DNA of 6,692 nt, from positions 1 to 6,692 of the forward strand of contig DAOWFV010000020.1 in NCBI GenBank assembly GCA_030637805.1, written 5' to 3'. The stretch's first letter is position 1. Each line of letters opens with the position of its first letter. The translations under genes and the position numbers were made by a program. The notes below the pieces were generated by a model, which saw only the letters and a program-made list of their open reading frames with translations, had not been told where the DNA came from and made no database searches. Below, in pieces: positions 5,290 to 6,692 of this stretch. This DNA is from Acidobacteriota bacterium (GTDB lineage Bacteria; Acidobacteriota; Thermoanaerobaculia; Thermoanaerobaculales; Sulfomarinibacteraceae).

Positions 5290-6692
5290 GTGAACCAGGT
5301 CCGGGATGTCACCGAAAAGTACCCGAACGAAGCGGTCCTGACTGCTTCCGCGCAAACCACTGTCTACCGTTCCACCGACCAGAGAACGGGAGATCCCGTT
5401 GTCGTCAAGCTCGTAACCTCGATTGGACAGGCGGAGACCCAGGTCCAACGTAATCGCTTCTTACGTGTCATGGGAGCCGTTCAGATCCTCAAGCTGAAGG
5501 GATTCCCTCGCCTGATCGATTTCGGTATTGCAGACGAAGGCACCGCCTTCCTGGTGATGGAGCCTGTCGAAGGCGAGCCTCTTTCAAAATGTGTTGGTTC
5601 CCCTCCGGACCGAATGTTGGGCCTCCTCGCGCAGGTCGCTGACACCCTCGAGGCGCTCGCCCGCGGCGGTGTCTGCCACCACAATCTCAACCCGCAAAAC
5701 ATCCTGGTCGTGCGCGGCGCCAAGGGTGAAGAGGTGCGCCTGCTCGGGCTTGGAACCGCGGCCTACCTGGAGCAAGTCGTCAGCAGCGCGATCCCTGAGG
5801 AGGCTGCGGAAGCGGATCGTTACACCGCCCCCGAACGATTCAAGCACGACGCGGAAGGCGCAGCCGAAGACTGGCGCTCCGACCTCTTTTCACTCGCCCT
5901 CATCGCGTCCGAGATGCTGGAGGCCGATATCGAGGGTTTGGGTGGAGCCGACCCTTCCATTACCCTCCCCCAGCCTGCGCGTGCACTTCTCGTGGACGCG
6001 GAAAAGCTCGCGAGCACTCTCGAGATTGCGTTACGTGCTGACCCGCGCCAGCGACAGATCGGCTGGGCCGAGCTCCATGATGCCCTGCGGTCGCGTGCTC
6101 CGGAGCCGCCCGATTTTGGGGCGACCGTGGCGATTCCGATCGACCGGCTCCCGATTCCGAGTCCTACGGCTCTGGAAGAGGGACTGACGGGTGATGGTGA
6201 CACCGGTGAAACAGGCGAACCGCCGGTGGCGATCGATGACGGGTATGCAACGAACCAGGGTGCGGATCTCACCGTGCCCGCACCGGGAGTCCTAACCGAT
6301 GACATCGATCCGCACGGCGAAACGCTGACGTCAATAGGCATTACCGATTCCGCGCATGGGACCCTGACCCTGAAGGCCGACGGTTCATTCACCTACGCGC
6401 CGGAGCCGGGTTTCTTCGGCACCGACTCGTTCACCTACAAGGCCAACAACGGCGAGCTCGACTCCAACGTCGCCACGGTCACAATCACCGTCAAGGAGGT
6501 CAAGGAGCCACCGATGGCGGTGGGCGATGAGTTTGTGATGGACCAGGATGTGGCGCTCGACTTACCCGCCCCCGGAGTTTTGGCCAACGACCCCGATCCG
6601 CACGGCGAAACGCTGACGTCAATAGGCATTACCGATTCCGCGCATGGGACCCTGACCCTGAAGGCCGACGGTTCATTCACCTACGCGCCGGA
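5290..6692 (+). CDS. Pseudokinase fused to tandem cadherin-like bacterial Ig repeats, 3' partial
   Basis: The frame is open from GTG 5290 to the window end (467 full codons). Residues ~17-265 follow the protein-kinase fold: beta-3 VVVKLV with Lys40, hinge LVMEPVEGEPL (88-98), YTAPERF (178-184), WRSDLFSLAL (195-204) and LRADPRQR (248-255). Catalytic positions are lost: the glycine loop reads TASAQTTVY, HRDLKPEN is HHNLNPQN (130-137, Asn132 for Asp, Asn134 for Lys), DFG is GLG (153-155), and helix-C Glu is not evident. It is therefore probably a non-catalytic pseudokinase. A Pro/Gly/acidic linker (~266-310) follows, with no membrane helix. From 311 come cadherin-like repeats (Big_9/VCBS type) with DxDP, HGTLTL, DGSFTY and TDSFTYKANNG, ending in ATVTITV, period 96. 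There is no N-terminal signal peptide. It probably shares a transcript with the GYF_2 gene. The true length and C-terminus are unknown. Confidence 0.85.
   Translation, partial: MNQVRDVTEKYPNEAVLTASAQTTVYRSTDQRTGDPVVVKLVTSIGQAETQVQRNRFLRVMGAVQILKLKGFPRLIDFGIADEGTAFLVMEPVEGEPLSKCVGSPPDRMLGLLAQVADTLEALARGGVCHHNLNPQNILVVRGAKGEEVRLLGLGTAAYLEQVVSSAIPEEAAEADRYTAPERFKHDAEGAAEDWRSDLFSLALIASEMLEADIEGLGGADPSITLPQPARALLVDAEKLASTLEIALRADPRQRQIGWAELHDALRSRAPEPPDFGATVAIPIDRLPIPSPTALEEGLTGDGDTGETGEPPVAIDDGYATNQGADLTVPAPGVLTDDIDPHGETLTSIGITDSAHGTLTLKADGSFTYAPEPGFFGTDSFTYKANNGELDSNVATVTITVKEVKEPPMAVGDEFVMDQDVALDLPAPGVLANDPDPHGETLTSIGITDSAHGTLTLKADGSFTYAP
6217..6692 (+). repeat. Tandem coding repeat, 288-base period (one full unit plus a partial second)
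   Basis: Unit 1 is 6217-6504 (GAACCGCCG start, 96 codons). Unit 2 starts at 6505 (GAGCCACCG) and is cut at 6692. The first ~89 bases of the units differ at many positions, while 6306-6404 and 6594-6692 are identical base for base over 99 bases, including the less common codons TCA and ATA. The base just before the block differs (T6305, C6593). Each unit encodes one Ig/cadherin-like domain. Confidence 0.92.

Noticed and set aside
5820..6680. Two minus-strand frames (5820-6392 and 6435-6680) that begin with the same peptide MNEPSAFRVRVPCAESV
   Set aside because: They are the antisense shadow of the repeated 99-base block in the Ig-repeat gene, not a paralogous pair.
6217..6692. Repeat array considered as a CRISPR or mobile-element repeat
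   Set aside because: The repeat is in frame, codes for Ig/cadherin-like domains with a 96-residue period, and lacks spacers or transposase sequence.

Overview
This is a GC-rich bacterial window (third codon positions are mostly G or C). Its gene content fits a free-living lineage with Ser/Thr kinase signalling and the futalosine route to menaquinone, such as Acidobacteriota or a Myxococcota/deltaproteobacterial-type group. That placement is an inference from gene families only. Both ends of the window cut through genes, and the right end falls inside a repeat, so this may be the end of a draft contig.

Layout. Bases 1-150 (+) are the 3' end of a gene for a membrane protein. It converges on a minus-strand block read from right to left: a cytosolic Ser/Thr protein kinase (3943-2909), a roughly 300-base gap with a hairpin, the termination factor gene rho (2600-1395), and mqnE, aminofutalosine synthase (1358-234). 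The rho reading frame is intact except for one in-frame TAG codon at 2144-2142, directly before the Walker A region. From a divergent intergenic region at 3944-4208 with a good -10 box, a plus-strand pair is transcribed: a GYF_2-domain polytopic membrane protein (4209-5270) and, 19 bases later, a large open gene (5290 to beyond the window end).

The last gene is the most unusual. Its first ~265 residues form a protein-kinase-like fold that has lost the catalytic Asp (HRD reads HHN) and the metal-binding Asp (DFG reads GLG), so it is a pseudokinase. After a Pro/Gly/acidic linker with no membrane segment it runs in frame into tandem cadherin-like bacterial Ig repeats with a 288-base (96-residue) period. 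The two repeats diverge in their first third but share an exactly identical 99-base block that ends at the last base of the window.

How the genes may work together (inference). An active soluble kinase, a membrane protein with a GYF_2 adaptor domain and a pseudokinase with adhesion-type repeats sit around one divergent promoter region and look like a small signalling module. rho and mqnE are housekeeping genes; their 36-base spacing permits co-transcription, but no functional link is implied.
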